Made by a program: the position numbers and the translations under genes
Shown: one piece after another, positions 1-8,486 of the stretch
Position numbering within the stretch: position 1 is the stretch's first letter
How the letters are laid out: each line of letters starts with the position of its first letter
From: Rhizobium sp. NFR03
GTDB taxonomy: Bacteria; Pseudomonadota; Alphaproteobacteria; Rhizobiales; Rhizobiaceae
DNA: 64,000 nt
Reading direction: 5' to 3'
Assembly (NCBI RefSeq): GCF_900111275.1
Contig: NZ_FOGR01000004.1
Location: forward strand, 372,001 to 436,000
The notes under the pieces: generated by a model
What the model saw: only the letters and a program-made list of their open reading frames with translations
Told to the model about the DNA's origin: nothing
Database searches by the model: none

Positions 1-419
1 CGGCGACCCTTGCGGATCGATACCCCGCCGAGCTTTCCGGTGGCCAGAAGCAGCGGATCTGCATCGCCCGCGCGCTGGCGGCCGACCCGAAGCTGATCAT
101 CTGCGACGAGCCGACATCGGCGCTCGATCCGCTGGTGGCTGACGGTATTCTCGACCTGCTGATGCGCTTGCAAAGGGAGGTGGGAACCTCCTATCTCTTC
201 ATAACGCACGATCTCGCAATCGTGCGATCCATCGCGGACAGTGTCGTTGTGATGCTGGGTGGCGCGGTCGTGCGCAGCGGTCGGAAGGCCGATGTGCTCG
301 CACCGCCGTTCGATCCATACACGGAAAGGCTGATCGCATCGGTTCCTGAAATGCGCCTCGGCTGGCTGGACGAGGCCATCGAGGGACGAACGCGATTCCA
401 GACGCCTGAACCGCAATGA
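1..419 (+). CDS. Oligopeptide/dipeptide ABC transporter ATP-binding protein, C-terminal part (5' end outside window)
   Basis: The reading frame is open from base 3 to the TGA at 417-419, so only about 138 C-terminal residues are present. They contain the ABC signature LSGGQKQR, a Walker B stretch (LIICDEPTSALD) and the switch histidine in FITHDLAIV, followed by the short C-terminal region usual for DppD/DppF/OppD-type ATPases. The product would energise import of a peptide or similar solute at the inner membrane. The downstream methyltransferase starts 34 bases later and could be co-transcribed. The family is clear from motifs; the substrate cannot be told because the permeases and binding protein lie outside the window. 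Confidence 0.9.
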   Translation, partial: ATLADRYPAELSGGQKQRICIARALAADPKLIICDEPTSALDPLVADGILDLLMRLQREVGTSYLFITHDLAIVRSIADSVVVMLGGAVVRSGRKADVLAPPFDPYTERLIASVPEMRLGWLDEAIEGRTRFQTPEPQ

Positions 420-453
420 GCCCGAACAAAAATGAGAATAAAGGAATGACGGC

Positions 454-1368
454 ATGACGAAGCAGGGTCTGGTTCTGGACGGCGGCACGGGCCGCGAACT
501 CGAGCGCATCGGCGCGCCGTTCCGGCAGCCGGAATGGTCGGCGCTCGCGCTGATGGAAGCGCCGGAATACGTGCGCACGGTCCACGACAACTATATTGCC
601 GCCGGCGCCGATGTCATCACCACCAACAGCTATGCCGTGGTCCCCTTCCATATCGGGGATGCCCGTTTCGAGGCTGACGGCGCCATGCTGGCTGCCCGCG
701 CCGGCCGTCTTGCACGCGATGCTGCAGACGCGAGCCGTGATCGCAAGATCCTCGTTGCAGGCTCACTTCCTCCGGTTTTCGGCTCCTACCAGCCGGATCG
801 CTTTGATCCCGAGCTTGCCGGCCGTTACCTCGACGTGCTGGTGGATGGCATGGCGCCATCGGTGGACCTCTGGCTCGCCGAAACGCAGAGCAGCCTTGCC
901 GAAGCCCGGGCTGCACATGCGGCGACACAGGCGTCGGGCAAGCCGCTCTGGCTGTCCTTCACGCTCCGCGACGATATCCCCGTTTCCGATATGCCCGAAC
1001 CGCTTCTGCGCTCCAACGAAACCGTGAAGGCTGCAGCGGAACTGGCGGCATCCGTCGGTGCACAGGCAATGCTGTTCAACTGCAGCATGCCCGAGGTCAT
1101 GGAGGCAGCAATCGAGACCGCACGCTCGACCTTCGCAGACCTGGATGTCGATATCCGCGTCGGCGTCTATGCCAATGCTTTTCCTTCGCAACAGGGCGAC
1201 GAGGAGGCCAACGCCACTCTCACCGAGGTCCGTGAAGATCTTGACCCCACGGCCTATGGCGAATGGGCCAAACGTTGGGCAGCATCGGGCGCCAGCATTA
1301 TCGGCGGTTGCTGCGGGATCGGGGCAGATCATATCCACAGACTGGCCAAGGACTATCGCTGCTTTTGA
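454..1368 (+). CDS. Homocysteine S-methyltransferase family protein
   Basis: A 304-residue protein of the zinc-dependent homocysteine/betaine methyltransferase family, which moves a methyl group from a donor such as S-methylmethionine or betaine to a thiol acceptor. It opens with the family's LDGGTGRELER. The zinc ligands are visible as the Cys of LFNCSMPEV (about residue 210) and the Cys pair of IGGCCGIG near the C-terminus. Length fits the single-domain MmuM/YagD group rather than the N-terminal domain of MetH. The ATG at 454 is chosen because it directly follows the preceding ABC gene. It is followed by the convergent GntR gene. The real substrate is unknown; a role in processing an imported methylated compound would fit the neighbouring transporter but is inference. 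Confidence 0.88.
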   Translation: MTKQGLVLDGGTGRELERIGAPFRQPEWSALALMEAPEYVRTVHDNYIAAGADVITTNSYAVVPFHIGDARFEADGAMLAARAGRLARDAADASRDRKILVAGSLPPVFGSYQPDRFDPELAGRYLDVLVDGMAPSVDLWLAETQSSLAEARAAHAATQASGKPLWLSFTLRDDIPVSDMPEPLLRSNETVKAAAELAASVGAQAMLFNCSMPEVMEAAIETARSTFADLDVDIRVGVYANAFPSQQGDEEANATLTEVREDLDPTAYGEWAKRWAASGASIIGGCCGIGADHIHRLAKDYRCF

Positions 1369-1471
1369 CCGCAGTCTCGGCAATTCTGCCAACACGACCG
1401 CCCGGGAACAATCCGTCAACCGGTGGTCGGCAGCAACGATCCGCCCGGCGCTGAGAGAAGCGCGAGAACAG

Positions 1472-2200
1472 TCAGTTTCTCTGCGTCCCGAACACACCAA
1501 ACATATCGAAGGCCACGGGGCGTCGGCGATCGAGTGCCAGCCCGTCCCGGATTTCGATGATGTGTTCGCGCATGAGCAAGACGGCTTTTTCGACCTCGCC
1601 GGAAGCACAATGCTCAACAAGGTCGTCATGATGATCATGCCATCCCGCAAGCCCTGCCTGATTGTCGAACAGATGTACGATAAGGCTGGTCCGGGCGACC
1701 AGCAGCCGAACCTGCTCGGCCAGGATCCGGTTTCCCGAGAGTTCAGCCATGAGCACATGGAAACCACCCGAGAGATGGATCGCTTCGCGTATGTAGCCCT
1801 GCTGTCTCAGCCTGTCCTCCTGCTCGATATTGTCGCGAAGTCTGGCGATGGCTGCGGGGTCGGCAGCCCGCGCCACGGCTTCGGTCGTTCCGGCCTCGAT
1901 GGCCACGCGGGCGGCAAAGACCTCGACCGCCTCGACGGCATCCGGTGCCGCCACGAACGCTCCACGCTTGGGGAAGAACACGACGAGCTTTTCCCAGGTC
2001 AACCTTTGTAGAGCTGTCGCGACAGTCCGTCTGCCAACCCCAAACGCTTCCATTAACGCGAGTTCCGTCAGCTTCGTCCCGGGCGGAAGCCGTTGATCGA
2101 CAATCGCGGCAAACAGGTGCGCATACGCTTCATCGGCATCGTCAACTCTGGGCCGATTGCGGTCGTTCATAACGCCCACCAAGCGTTTGTTCTGCTTCAT
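1472..2200 (-). CDS. GntR family transcriptional regulator (FadR/FCD type)
   Basis: About 242 residues. An N-terminal winged helix-turn-helix (ELALMEAFGVGRRTVATALQRL, then the wing FFPKRGAFVA) is followed by an all-helical FCD ligand domain with the metal-binding type His pattern (ending HHDDLVEHCASGEVEKAVLLMREHI). The ATG whose first base is 2200 is preferred because AAGAGA lies about eight bases upstream; the frame also runs open to 2299, but that extension is not protein-like, and an ATG at 2170 is a further alternative. The gene is divergent from the 2335-8372 transport and catabolism operon, so it most likely controls that operon in response to its substrate or an intermediate. The inducer is unknown. 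Confidence 0.85.
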   Translation of the reverse strand: MKQNKRLVGVMNDRNRPRVDDADEAYAHLFAAIVDQRLPPGTKLTELALMEAFGVGRRTVATALQRLTWEKLVVFFPKRGAFVAAPDAVEAVEVFAARVAIEAGTTEAVARAADPAAIARLRDNIEQEDRLRQQGYIREAIHLSGGFHVLMAELSGNRILAEQVRLLVARTSLIVHLFDNQAGLAGWHDHHDDLVEHCASGEVEKAVLLMREHIIEIRDGLALDRRRPVAFDMFGVFGTQRN

Positions 2201-2224
2201 TGTTATTCTCTTTGGCGATCTTTG

Positions 2225-2245
2225 TTGCTGCAAATTGTGCGCAAT
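2225..2245. promoter_or_regulatory. Candidate GntR operator in the divergent intergenic region
   Basis: Two adjacent small dyads lie between the GntR gene and the operon at 2335: TTGCTGCAA (2225-2233) and the near-palindrome ATTGTGCGCAAT (2234-2245). They sit 25-45 bases upstream of the GntR start and about 90 bases upstream of the operon. This is where an autoregulating FadR-type repressor would be expected to bind. The assignment rests only on symmetry and position. Confidence 0.25.
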
Positions 2246-2334
2246 GATGTTCGCGACGTTGTTTTCGTTCACGTTCGCAGACTGGCACGTCCCTTGCAAT
2301 ACCCTCCGCAGGCAATATCAAACAGGGGAATGAC

Positions 2335-3369
2335 ATGCACAGTTTCACCTCCACCCGTCGGACCATCCTTCAAATCGGGCTGGCCGCGCCATTCGTTCTG
2401 AGAGCGGGACGGAGCTTTGCCGCGACGCCGGTCAAGTTCTCATTCTCCGCACCCTTCGACGGATCAAACTCCCCCTTCCTCCTGGCCGAGAAGAATGGCT
2501 GGTATAAGGAAGCCGGGCTGGAATGCCAGTTCGATGCCGGCGGCGGCTCTGGTGAGGCTGCGTCTCGCACGGGATCGGGTGTGTATGACGGGGGCACCGT
2601 CGACATCAACAACGTGGCCGAATTCAATTCCAAGAACCCGACCGCTGAGATCAGGGCTGTCTACATGCTCTATTTCAAGAGCCCGCTTTGCGTTGCGACG
2701 CTCTCGAAATCCGGCATCGCCAAGCCTTCGGACCTGACTGGCAAAACCGTCGGCGCGGCGGCACCGGATGGCGCCTATCGGCTGTTTTCGACCTACGCCA
2801 AGACGACATCGATCGATCCGGCGACCATCGAGTGGAACATGGTAGGTCTGCAACTTCGGGAGGCGGTACTTGCCGGCGGCAGCGCGGACGCCATCCTCGG
2901 CTTTGATTCCACCATGTATTTCGGGCTGGTCAAAGCCGGTATCGCACCCGCCGACATCAAGTTCCTCTACTACGCCGATGCAGGTCTCGACCTCTACGGC
3001 AACGCAATCGTTCTGTCGAAGAAGTTTCGCACCACCAACCCCGAGGCAGCCAAAGCCTTCATCGCCGCGAGCGCACGCGGTTATCAAGCGGCCATAGCGG
3101 ACCCCAAAGCCGCCATCGCTGCTCTCAAGGATCATTCTCCGCTGATCAACGCGGCGCTGGAAGAAGAAAAGCTGCGCTGGCTGGTGAAGAACCAGTTTAC
3201 CACCGAGGAAACCATGAAGAATGGGCTCGGCGGAATAGACGCCTCGCGCCTGTCAAAGTCGATGGTTGCCGTGGCCGAGGGTTTCGGGCTGCCGTCCGTG
3301 CCGAAGGCCGAAGACCTGTTCGACGCCTCGCTCCTGCCCTCCGCCGACCTGCGGAAATTGCCGGCATGA
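2335..3369 (+). CDS. ABC transporter substrate-binding protein, SsuA/NMT1-THI5-like
   Basis: A 344-residue periplasmic binding protein. The N-terminus has a twin-arginine-like signal (STRRTILQIGLAAPF, cleavage near SFA-A). The mature part follows the SsuA/TauA/NMT1 pattern: KFSFSAPFDGSNSPFLLAEKNGWYKEAGLE at the start, then DLTGKTVGAAAPDGAYRLF in the first lobe. The Shine-Dalgarno AGGGGA lies five bases before the ATG. It is the first gene of a seven-gene operon whose last two genes encode the matching ATPase and permease. Proteins of this fold bind alkanesulfonates, pyrimidines or other small anions; the hydrolase genes that follow suggest a small cyclic nitrogen compound here, which is inference. 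Confidence 0.9.
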   Translation: MHSFTSTRRTILQIGLAAPFVLRAGRSFAATPVKFSFSAPFDGSNSPFLLAEKNGWYKEAGLECQFDAGGGSGEAASRTGSGVYDGGTVDINNVAEFNSKNPTAEIRAVYMLYFKSPLCVATLSKSGIAKPSDLTGKTVGAAAPDGAYRLFSTYAKTTSIDPATIEWNMVGLQLREAVLAGGSADAILGFDSTMYFGLVKAGIAPADIKFLYYADAGLDLYGNAIVLSKKFRTTNPEAAKAFIAASARGYQAAIADPKAAIAALKDHSPLINAALEEEKLRWLVKNQFTTEETMKNGLGGIDASRLSKSMVAVAEGFGLPSVPKAEDLFDASLLPSADLRKLPA

Positions 3370-4805
3370 GCTTCGATCTGGTGATCCGCGGCGGAACGAT
3401 CGTCACAGCGTCCGATGTAACGAAAGCCGATCTTGGCATTCGAAGCGGTCGCATCGTAACGATTGCGGATCATATTTCCGGCGGGGAAGATGTCATCGAT
3501 GCGTCCGGGCTGCTGGTCATGCCCGGCGGCATCGATGCACATTGCCATCTCGACCAGCCTCAGGCGCCAGGACTTGCGTCCAAGGGGGCTGCGATGGCAG
3601 ACGGGTTCCGATCCGGAAGTATCAGTGCCGCCTTCGGCGGCACGACGACCATCGTGCCCTTTTGCGTGCAGCATCGTGGCCAGTCCCTGACCGCAGCCGT
3701 TGCCGACTATCACAGTCGGGCCGATGGCCAGTCGGTGATCGACTACGCGTTCCATCTGATCGTCAGCGATCCCTCACCTGCCGTTCTTGGTCAGGAACTG
3801 CCCGCTCTCATTCGCCGCGGCCATACCAGCATCAAGGTCTACATGACCTATGACGCGATGGTCCTCAGCGATCGGCAGATCCTCGATGTCTTCGAGACAG
3901 CGCGTCGGGAAAAAGCCGTGATGCTCATTCACGCGGAAAACCACGAGATCATCGGCTGGTTGGCCGAGCGGCTGGAACAGGACGGTCGCACGAAGCCGCT
4001 CGGTCATTCGCGTTCCAGGCCTCTGCCTGTGGAGCGCGAAGCGACGCATCGCGCGATGACACTTGCCGAGATCGCGGGCGTGCCGCTGGTCATCGTGCAT
4101 GTGTCAGGAGGCGACCCGCTGGACGAAATCCGCCGCGCCCGTGCCCGCGGCCATGTGGTGATCGCCGAGACCTGCCCGCAATATCTGTTGTTGACCGAAG
4201 CCGACCTCGACATGCCCGATATGCTGGGCGCCAAGGCGATGTGCAGCCCTCCGCCAAGGGATACGCAGGCGCAAGCGGCACTCTGGCGGGGCATCGAGGA
4301 CGGCACGATCGATATCTTCAATTCCGATCACGCACCCTACCGTTTCGATTCGGATGGAAAACTGAAGGCCGGCCCTGCCCCGTCGTTTCGCGCTGTAGCA
4401 AACGGCATTCCCGGCCTCGAAACGAGGCTGCCCATCCTGTTCAGCGAAGGCGTCGTCAAGGGCCGGATCGACCTGCAACGCTTCGTGGCGCTGACATCGA
4501 CAAACAATGCCAGGCTCTATGGGCTTCATCCACGCAAGGGAACGATTGCTGTCGGTGCCGACGCCGACCTGGCGCTCTGGGACCCGGAGCGGCGCGTCAC
4601 CATCACCAACGGCATGCTGCATCACAATGTCGATTACACCCCGTTCGAAGGACTGGAGGTGCAGGGCTGGCCGGAAACGGTGATCAGCCGCGGCGAGATC
4701 ATTATTTTCAAAAACGAACTGAAGGCTGCGCCGGGTCGCGGCCGCTTCCTCACACAGGAGACATCTTCTGCCTGGAAGACGAGGGAGATCAAAGCATGGA
4801 TCTGA
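3366..4805 (+). CDS. Dihydropyrimidinase/hydantoinase-like cyclic amidohydrolase
   Basis: A 479-residue metal-dependent amidohydrolase that should open a cyclic amide ring (hydantoin, dihydropyrimidine or similar). The binuclear metal site of the D-hydantoinase family is complete: HxH in DAHCHLDQP (residues about 58-65), the lysine to be carboxylated in SIKVYMTYD (about 157), histidines in IHAENHE and VHVSGGDP, and the final aspartate in NSDHAPY. The ATG overlaps the stop of the binding-protein gene in an ATGA, indicating translational coupling. Allantoinase is a possible alternative, but the K-V-Y-M-T-Y segment favours the hydantoinase/dihydropyrimidinase branch. The natural substrate is not known. 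Confidence 0.88.
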   Translation: MSFDLVIRGGTIVTASDVTKADLGIRSGRIVTIADHISGGEDVIDASGLLVMPGGIDAHCHLDQPQAPGLASKGAAMADGFRSGSISAAFGGTTTIVPFCVQHRGQSLTAAVADYHSRADGQSVIDYAFHLIVSDPSPAVLGQELPALIRRGHTSIKVYMTYDAMVLSDRQILDVFETARREKAVMLIHAENHEIIGWLAERLEQDGRTKPLGHSRSRPLPVEREATHRAMTLAEIAGVPLVIVHVSGGDPLDEIRRARARGHVVIAETCPQYLLLTEADLDMPDMLGAKAMCSPPPRDTQAQAALWRGIEDGTIDIFNSDHAPYRFDSDGKLKAGPAPSFRAVANGIPGLETRLPILFSEGVVKGRIDLQRFVALTSTNNARLYGLHPRKGTIAVGADADLALWDPERRVTITNGMLHHNVDYTPFEGLEVQGWPETVISRGEIIIFKNELKAAPGRGRFLTQETSSAWKTREIKAWI

Positions 4806-5557
4806 AGATCGCGGGGAAACGCGCGCTGGTTCTGGGCGGCAACCGCGGCATGGGGCTTGCGATTGCCAAAACACTTGCCGTCGAAGGCGCGTCGGTCACG
4901 ATCGCCGCACGCGACGAAAAAGCGCTTGCCGATGCGGCAAGAGAGATCGGTGCGGCGCATACGGTCGCGGTCGATCTTTCCGACACCGCGTCGCTTGCAA
5001 CCTTTGCGGCAAAGGTCGGCGATATCGACATTCTCGTCAACAACACCGGCGGTCCGCCTTATGGCAGCGCTACAGGCCGCGACCTTCAGGATTGGGAGGA
5101 AAGCTTTCGCAGCATGTCGCTGTCTGTCATCGGGCTGACAGACCTGTTCCTGCCCGCGATGCGCGCCAAAGGCTGGGGCCGCGTGGTGACCGTCGTCAGT
5201 ACCGGCGCGATACAGCCCATCCCTGTCCTCGGCATATCCAACACATTGCGGGCGGGGCTGATCGCCTGGTCGAAATCGCTTGCACCTGAGGTGGCCAAGG
5301 ATGGCGTAACGGTCAATATCCTGATGCCGGGCCGGGTCGCAACCGAACGCGTCACCTTGACCGACGACGCCACGGCCGAGCGGGAAAACATCCCGGTCGA
5401 GACGGTAAGACAGCGATCCTTCGCGCAAATCCCGATGGGTCGCTACGCCGAGCCGGAAGAAATCGCTGCGGCAGCCACCTTCCTTTGTAGCGGTCTTGCA
5501 TCCTATGTCACAGGATCCGTTCTCCGGGTCGACGGAGGCTATGTCCGCCATGTCTAA
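4796..5557 (+). CDS. SDR-family oxidoreductase with an atypical active site
   Basis: 253 residues with a Rossmann start (VLGGNRGMGLAIA, residues about 13-25), an NNTGG segment replacing the usual NNAG, and a C-terminal LRVDGGYVRHV close as in 3-oxoacyl-ACP reductase-like SDRs. The catalytic Tyr-x-x-x-Lys is not conserved: the aligned segment reads GISNTLRAGLIAW, so Tyr and Lys appear replaced by Ser and Arg. This matches a known subgroup of BKR-like SDRs with non-canonical tetrads. The ATG at 4796 overlaps the hydrolase gene by ten bases; a longer open frame upstream is an out-of-frame shadow. It may reduce or dehydrogenate a ring-opened product, or serve a non-redox role. Confidence 0.85.
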   Translation: MDLKIAGKRALVLGGNRGMGLAIAKTLAVEGASVTIAARDEKALADAAREIGAAHTVAVDLSDTASLATFAAKVGDIDILVNNTGGPPYGSATGRDLQDWEESFRSMSLSVIGLTDLFLPAMRAKGWGRVVTVVSTGAIQPIPVLGISNTLRAGLIAWSKSLAPEVAKDGVTVNILMPGRVATERVTLTDDATAERENIPVETVRQRSFAQIPMGRYAEPEEIAAAATFLCSGLASYVTGSVLRVDGGYVRHV

Positions 5558-6329
5558 CGAGAGATCGCTTGAGACCGGATCGGACGTCCGTGCGGCGGCC
5601 CGCTGCGGATATGCGGGTTTCACCGTCGGTCTCGCTCCGGGTTTCGTGCAGGCGAATGTCTACATCGTGCCTCAGTCCTTCGCCCGGGACTTTCTGGCAT
5701 TCTGTCATGCCAACCCGGTTGCGTGCCCGATACTTGGCAGAGGCGAGGAAGGCTCGTACGCCATGCCGGCCCTCGGACGCGACATCGATATTCGAACGGA
5801 TGTTCCGTCGTTTCTCGTACATGAGCAGGGCGTCGAGAGATCGGCAGCAGACATCGTCGATCTGTGGCGGGACGACTTCGTCGTCTTTGCCGTGGGATGT
5901 TGGCTCGGCGCGGAGGGAGCGCTCGCAAAAGCGGGCATCCGCATGCGCCACCGCGAACTCGGTCTTCAGGGCGGGCTTTACCGTACGCACCTTCTCGCCC
6001 ACTCCACCGGACCTTTTCACGGACCGCTGATCGTTTCCATGCGTCCCTTTCACAGGGACGATGTTGAGGGTGTGATCTCCATAACGGCTGACATGCCGCT
6101 CAGTCATGGAGCGCCTCTCCATCTGGGCGATCCGGCCGCGCTTGGGATCGCGGATCTCGACCATGCCGATTGGGGAGATGTCGTTCTGCCCGGCGAGGAC
6201 GAGACCGCTGTCTTCTGGCCCTGCGGCCTGACGGCCCTGCAAGCGTTGAAGAACGCGAAAATACCCTTTTTCATCAGCCATGCGCCGGGCGCCATGCTCG
6301 TGACCGATCTCAAGGAGGTGTTTGCATGA
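5550..6329 (+). CDS. DUF1445 / YcsI-like (D-glutamate cyclase-type) putative hydro-lyase
   Basis: About 259 residues. The sequence follows the DUF1445 family: GFTVGLAPGFVQANVYIVPQSFARDF near the N-terminus, CPILGRGEEGSY, FLVHEQGVE, VGCWLGAEGALAKAGI and the C-terminal VFWPCGLTALQAL with ISHAPGAMLVTDL. The family includes the module related to mammalian D-glutamate cyclase, which interconverts D-glutamate and 5-oxo-D-proline, and bacterial proteins annotated as hydro-lyases. Start choice: GGAGG at 5534-5538 is too close to the ATG at 5541, so the ATG at 5550 (overlapping the SDR stop) is preferred. Lying in an operon with a cyclic amidohydrolase, it probably acts on the same ring-closing or ring-opening pathway. 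Confidence 0.8.
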   Translation: MSNERSLETGSDVRAAARCGYAGFTVGLAPGFVQANVYIVPQSFARDFLAFCHANPVACPILGRGEEGSYAMPALGRDIDIRTDVPSFLVHEQGVERSAADIVDLWRDDFVVFAVGCWLGAEGALAKAGIRMRHRELGLQGGLYRTHLLAHSTGPFHGPLIVSMRPFHRDDVEGVISITADMPLSHGAPLHLGDPAALGIADLDHADWGDVVLPGEDETAVFWPCGLTALQALKNAKIPFFISHAPGAMLVTDLKEVFA

Positions 6330-6760
6330 CCCTTGTTCGCCCGGCGTTTAAACTGACGCATCGCGGCGCCATGCTTTTGCTCGACGCCGCGATCGATGCC
6401 GCTGAGGCAATGGGCGTTCCGCAATGCATCGCTGTCGTCGACGAGGGCTGCAACCTCCTGTCCTTCGTGCGGATGGATGGATCGCGCGTTCTGTCCATCG
6501 AAAGCGCGACCCGCAAGGCGATGACGGCCGCGACGACCGGACAGCCCACCGGTGGCATTGCCGCCGACAAGGCACTTCTGCTTGCGGAAGCGACATCCGG
6601 CCGGATGACCAACCTCCTCGGAGGCCTGCCGCTGATCGCCGACGGTCATATCGTCGGCGGTATCGGCGTCGGTTCCGGCACGGGCGAACAGGACCTCGAG
6701 ATCGCCAAGGCCGCCATCGCGGCCTTCGAGCGCTCACTGCGCGGAGGGACATCGGCGTGA
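6326..6760 (+). CDS. DUF336 (GlcG/HbpS-like) protein
   Basis: A 144-residue protein of the GlcG/HbpS/PduO-C fold: LTHRGAMLLLDAAIDAAEAMGVPQCIAVVDEGCNLLSFVRMDG at the N-terminus and the typical C-terminal GGLPLIADGHIVGGIGVGSGTGEQDLEIA. Members bind heme or cobalamin-type ligands or accompany catabolic enzymes without a settled function. Its ATG overlaps the preceding stop (ATGA) and the following gene starts at a GTG overlapping its own stop, so it is locked into the catabolic operon. The function here is probably accessory; no signal peptide is visible, so it should be cytosolic. Confidence 0.8.
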   Translation: MTLVRPAFKLTHRGAMLLLDAAIDAAEAMGVPQCIAVVDEGCNLLSFVRMDGSRVLSIESATRKAMTAATTGQPTGGIAADKALLLAEATSGRMTNLLGGLPLIADGHIVGGIGVGSGTGEQDLEIAKAAIAAFERSLRGGTSA

Positions 6761-7596
6761 CCGATCCGAACCCGCTTTCGACACCTCCGACAAAGAGAAT
6801 TGTGCAGCTTGAAAACGTGCAGGTCCGGTTCGGTCAGGGAGACGATGCGTTCCTGGCGCTGGACCGCACCGATCTTGTGGTTCACCCGGGCGACTTCGTG
6901 GCAATGGTCGGTCCATCCGGCTGCGGCAAATCGACGATCCTGAAACTGGTCGCCGGCCTGCTTCGACCGACCGAAGGCGTGGTGTTCGTGGCAGGACGGG
7001 AGGTCGGCGCCGAGCAGGTCGGCATCGGCATGGCGTTCCAGAACCCGACCATGCTGCCCTGGCTGACGATCCGGCAGAATATCATGCTGCCGCTCAAGAT
7101 CGTGAAACCCTATGCCGATACGTTCCGGCGAGACAAGAACACGATCTTCCGCGACCGCGCAGACGCGCTTCTCGCCAAGGTCGGCCTCACCGGTTTTGGC
7201 GATCGCCGGCCCTGGGAGCTCTCCGGCGGCATGCTGCAACGTGCCAATCTCTGCCGTGCCCTCATTCACTCGCCCCAACTGCTGATGCTGGACGAGCCGT
7301 TCGGTGCGCTCGATCAGTTTACCCGCGAGGAACTTTGGTCCGTGCTGCAGGATCTCTGGATCGAGACAAAACCAACCGTTTTCCTGGTCACTCACGACCT
7401 GAGAGAGGCGGCATTTCTTGCGAGCCGGATTCTGGTCATGAGCGCCCGCCCCGGCCGCGTTACTGACGACCGGCATGTGAACTTCGCACGGCCACGCACG
7501 CTCGAAACGACGTTCCAAGCCGAATTTACCGACCTGACCAACGACCTGCGGCGCATGATATTTGCGGCGCGCCGGAACATGGAGACAACGCAATGA
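6757..7596 (+). CDS. ABC transporter ATP-binding protein, SsuB/TauB-like
   Basis: 279 residues from a GTG start that overlaps the previous stop. Walker A is GPSGCGKST, the Q-loop is MAFQNPTMLPW, the signature is a modified LSGGMLQR, Walker B is LLMLDEPFGALDQFT and the switch region VTHDLREAAFL. These are hallmarks of the nitrate/sulfonate/taurine importer ATPases. The change of LSGGQ to LSGGM is common in this subfamily. It pairs with the permease next to it and the binding protein encoded first in the operon. An in-frame extension upstream of the GTG is a shadow of the neighbouring gene. Confidence 0.9.
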   Translation: MTDPNPLSTPPTKRIVQLENVQVRFGQGDDAFLALDRTDLVVHPGDFVAMVGPSGCGKSTILKLVAGLLRPTEGVVFVAGREVGAEQVGIGMAFQNPTMLPWLTIRQNIMLPLKIVKPYADTFRRDKNTIFRDRADALLAKVGLTGFGDRRPWELSGGMLQRANLCRALIHSPQLLMLDEPFGALDQFTREELWSVLQDLWIETKPTVFLVTHDLREAAFLASRILVMSARPGRVTDDRHVNFARPRTLETTFQAEFTDLTNDLRRMIFAARRNMETTQ

Positions 7597-8372
7597 GGAT
7601 CTCCAGAAAATCACAGGAAAATCTGAAGGCGGCCGGTTTCATCGTCGCACTGTTTGCGATCTGGGAGGTTGCCTGTGTTGTCTTTGAGATCAGTCCGATC
7701 GTGCTGCCGCGACCGAGCGCAATCTTTTCGACGCTTTTCGTACAGATGCCTGCGCTGTGGCCCCACATCGTCCAGACGCTGGTGACAACGATGATCGGTT
7801 TCCTGCTGGGTACCGTCATCGGGCTAGCGCTCGGCGCCTTCGTCGGCATCTCGCGAACAGCCTACAACGTTGCCTATCCGCTTCTGGTCGGATTTTCATC
7901 GATCCCCAAGGTGGCTGTGGTCCCTATCTTTGTGCTCTGGTTTGGGTCAGGGACGGTTCCAGCCGTTCTGACGGCCCTGACGACCTGCATTTTCCCGATT
8001 GTCGTCAACGTTGCCACAGGATTGGCGACGACCGAGCCGGAGATGGAGGATGTCCTGAAAGCACTTGGCGCAAGCCGCCTCCAGGTCCTGTGGAACGTCG
8101 GGTTGCCCCGGGCCATGCCCTACTTCTTCGCTTCTCTGAAGGTTGCCATCACGCTAGCCTTTGTCGGGACCGTCCTTTCGGAAACGGTCGCCGCCAACCG
8201 GGGTATCGGGACCGTCATGATGATGGCGACATCGAGCTTCGACGTGCCACTTGCCTTTGCAGGGCTGTTCGCGCTCGCGATCCTCGGGATCGCCCTTTAC
8301 GCCGTCTTCGCCGTTATCGAACAGCGCGTCTGTGGTTGGGCCAATCGAAAACAGGAATTCGCTCTGAACTGA
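7593..8372 (+). CDS. ABC transporter permease, SsuC/TauC-like
   Basis: 259 residues with about six membrane spans and the BPD_transp_1 coupling segment EPEMEDVLKALGASRLQVLWNVGLPRAMPYFF (about residues 148-180), which docks on the ATPase. The start ATG overlaps the ATPase stop as ATGA. Length and order (ATPase then permease) match SsuBC/TauBC and ThiYX-type importers. It closes the operon that begins at 2335; no terminator hairpin is seen between its stop and the next gene. Confidence 0.9.
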   Translation: MRISRKSQENLKAAGFIVALFAIWEVACVVFEISPIVLPRPSAIFSTLFVQMPALWPHIVQTLVTTMIGFLLGTVIGLALGAFVGISRTAYNVAYPLLVGFSSIPKVAVVPIFVLWFGSGTVPAVLTALTTCIFPIVVNVATGLATTEPEMEDVLKALGASRLQVLWNVGLPRAMPYFFASLKVAITLAFVGTVLSETVAANRGIGTVMMMATSSFDVPLAFAGLFALAILGIALYAVFAVIEQRVCGWANRKQEFALN

Positions 8373-8486
8373 GTTTCAGGCCGGATCACATCTTTGACCG
8401 CGGGGAATATCGAAGACAGAGTGAGGGTAGAACCGGTATTGATCGGAAAGCAAGCAGGGTTCAAACGCCGTGCGGATGGAGGCCTC

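Noticed and set aside
2294-2321. TTGCAA-N16-TATCAA promoter-like pair before the 2335 operon
   Set aside because: Transcription would begin inside the Shine-Dalgarno sequence AGGGGA, leaving no usable leader.
4241-4795. Upstream extension of the SDR frame
   Set aside because: It is the shifted frame of the hydantoinase gene; a clear ATG at 4796 starts the SDR fold.
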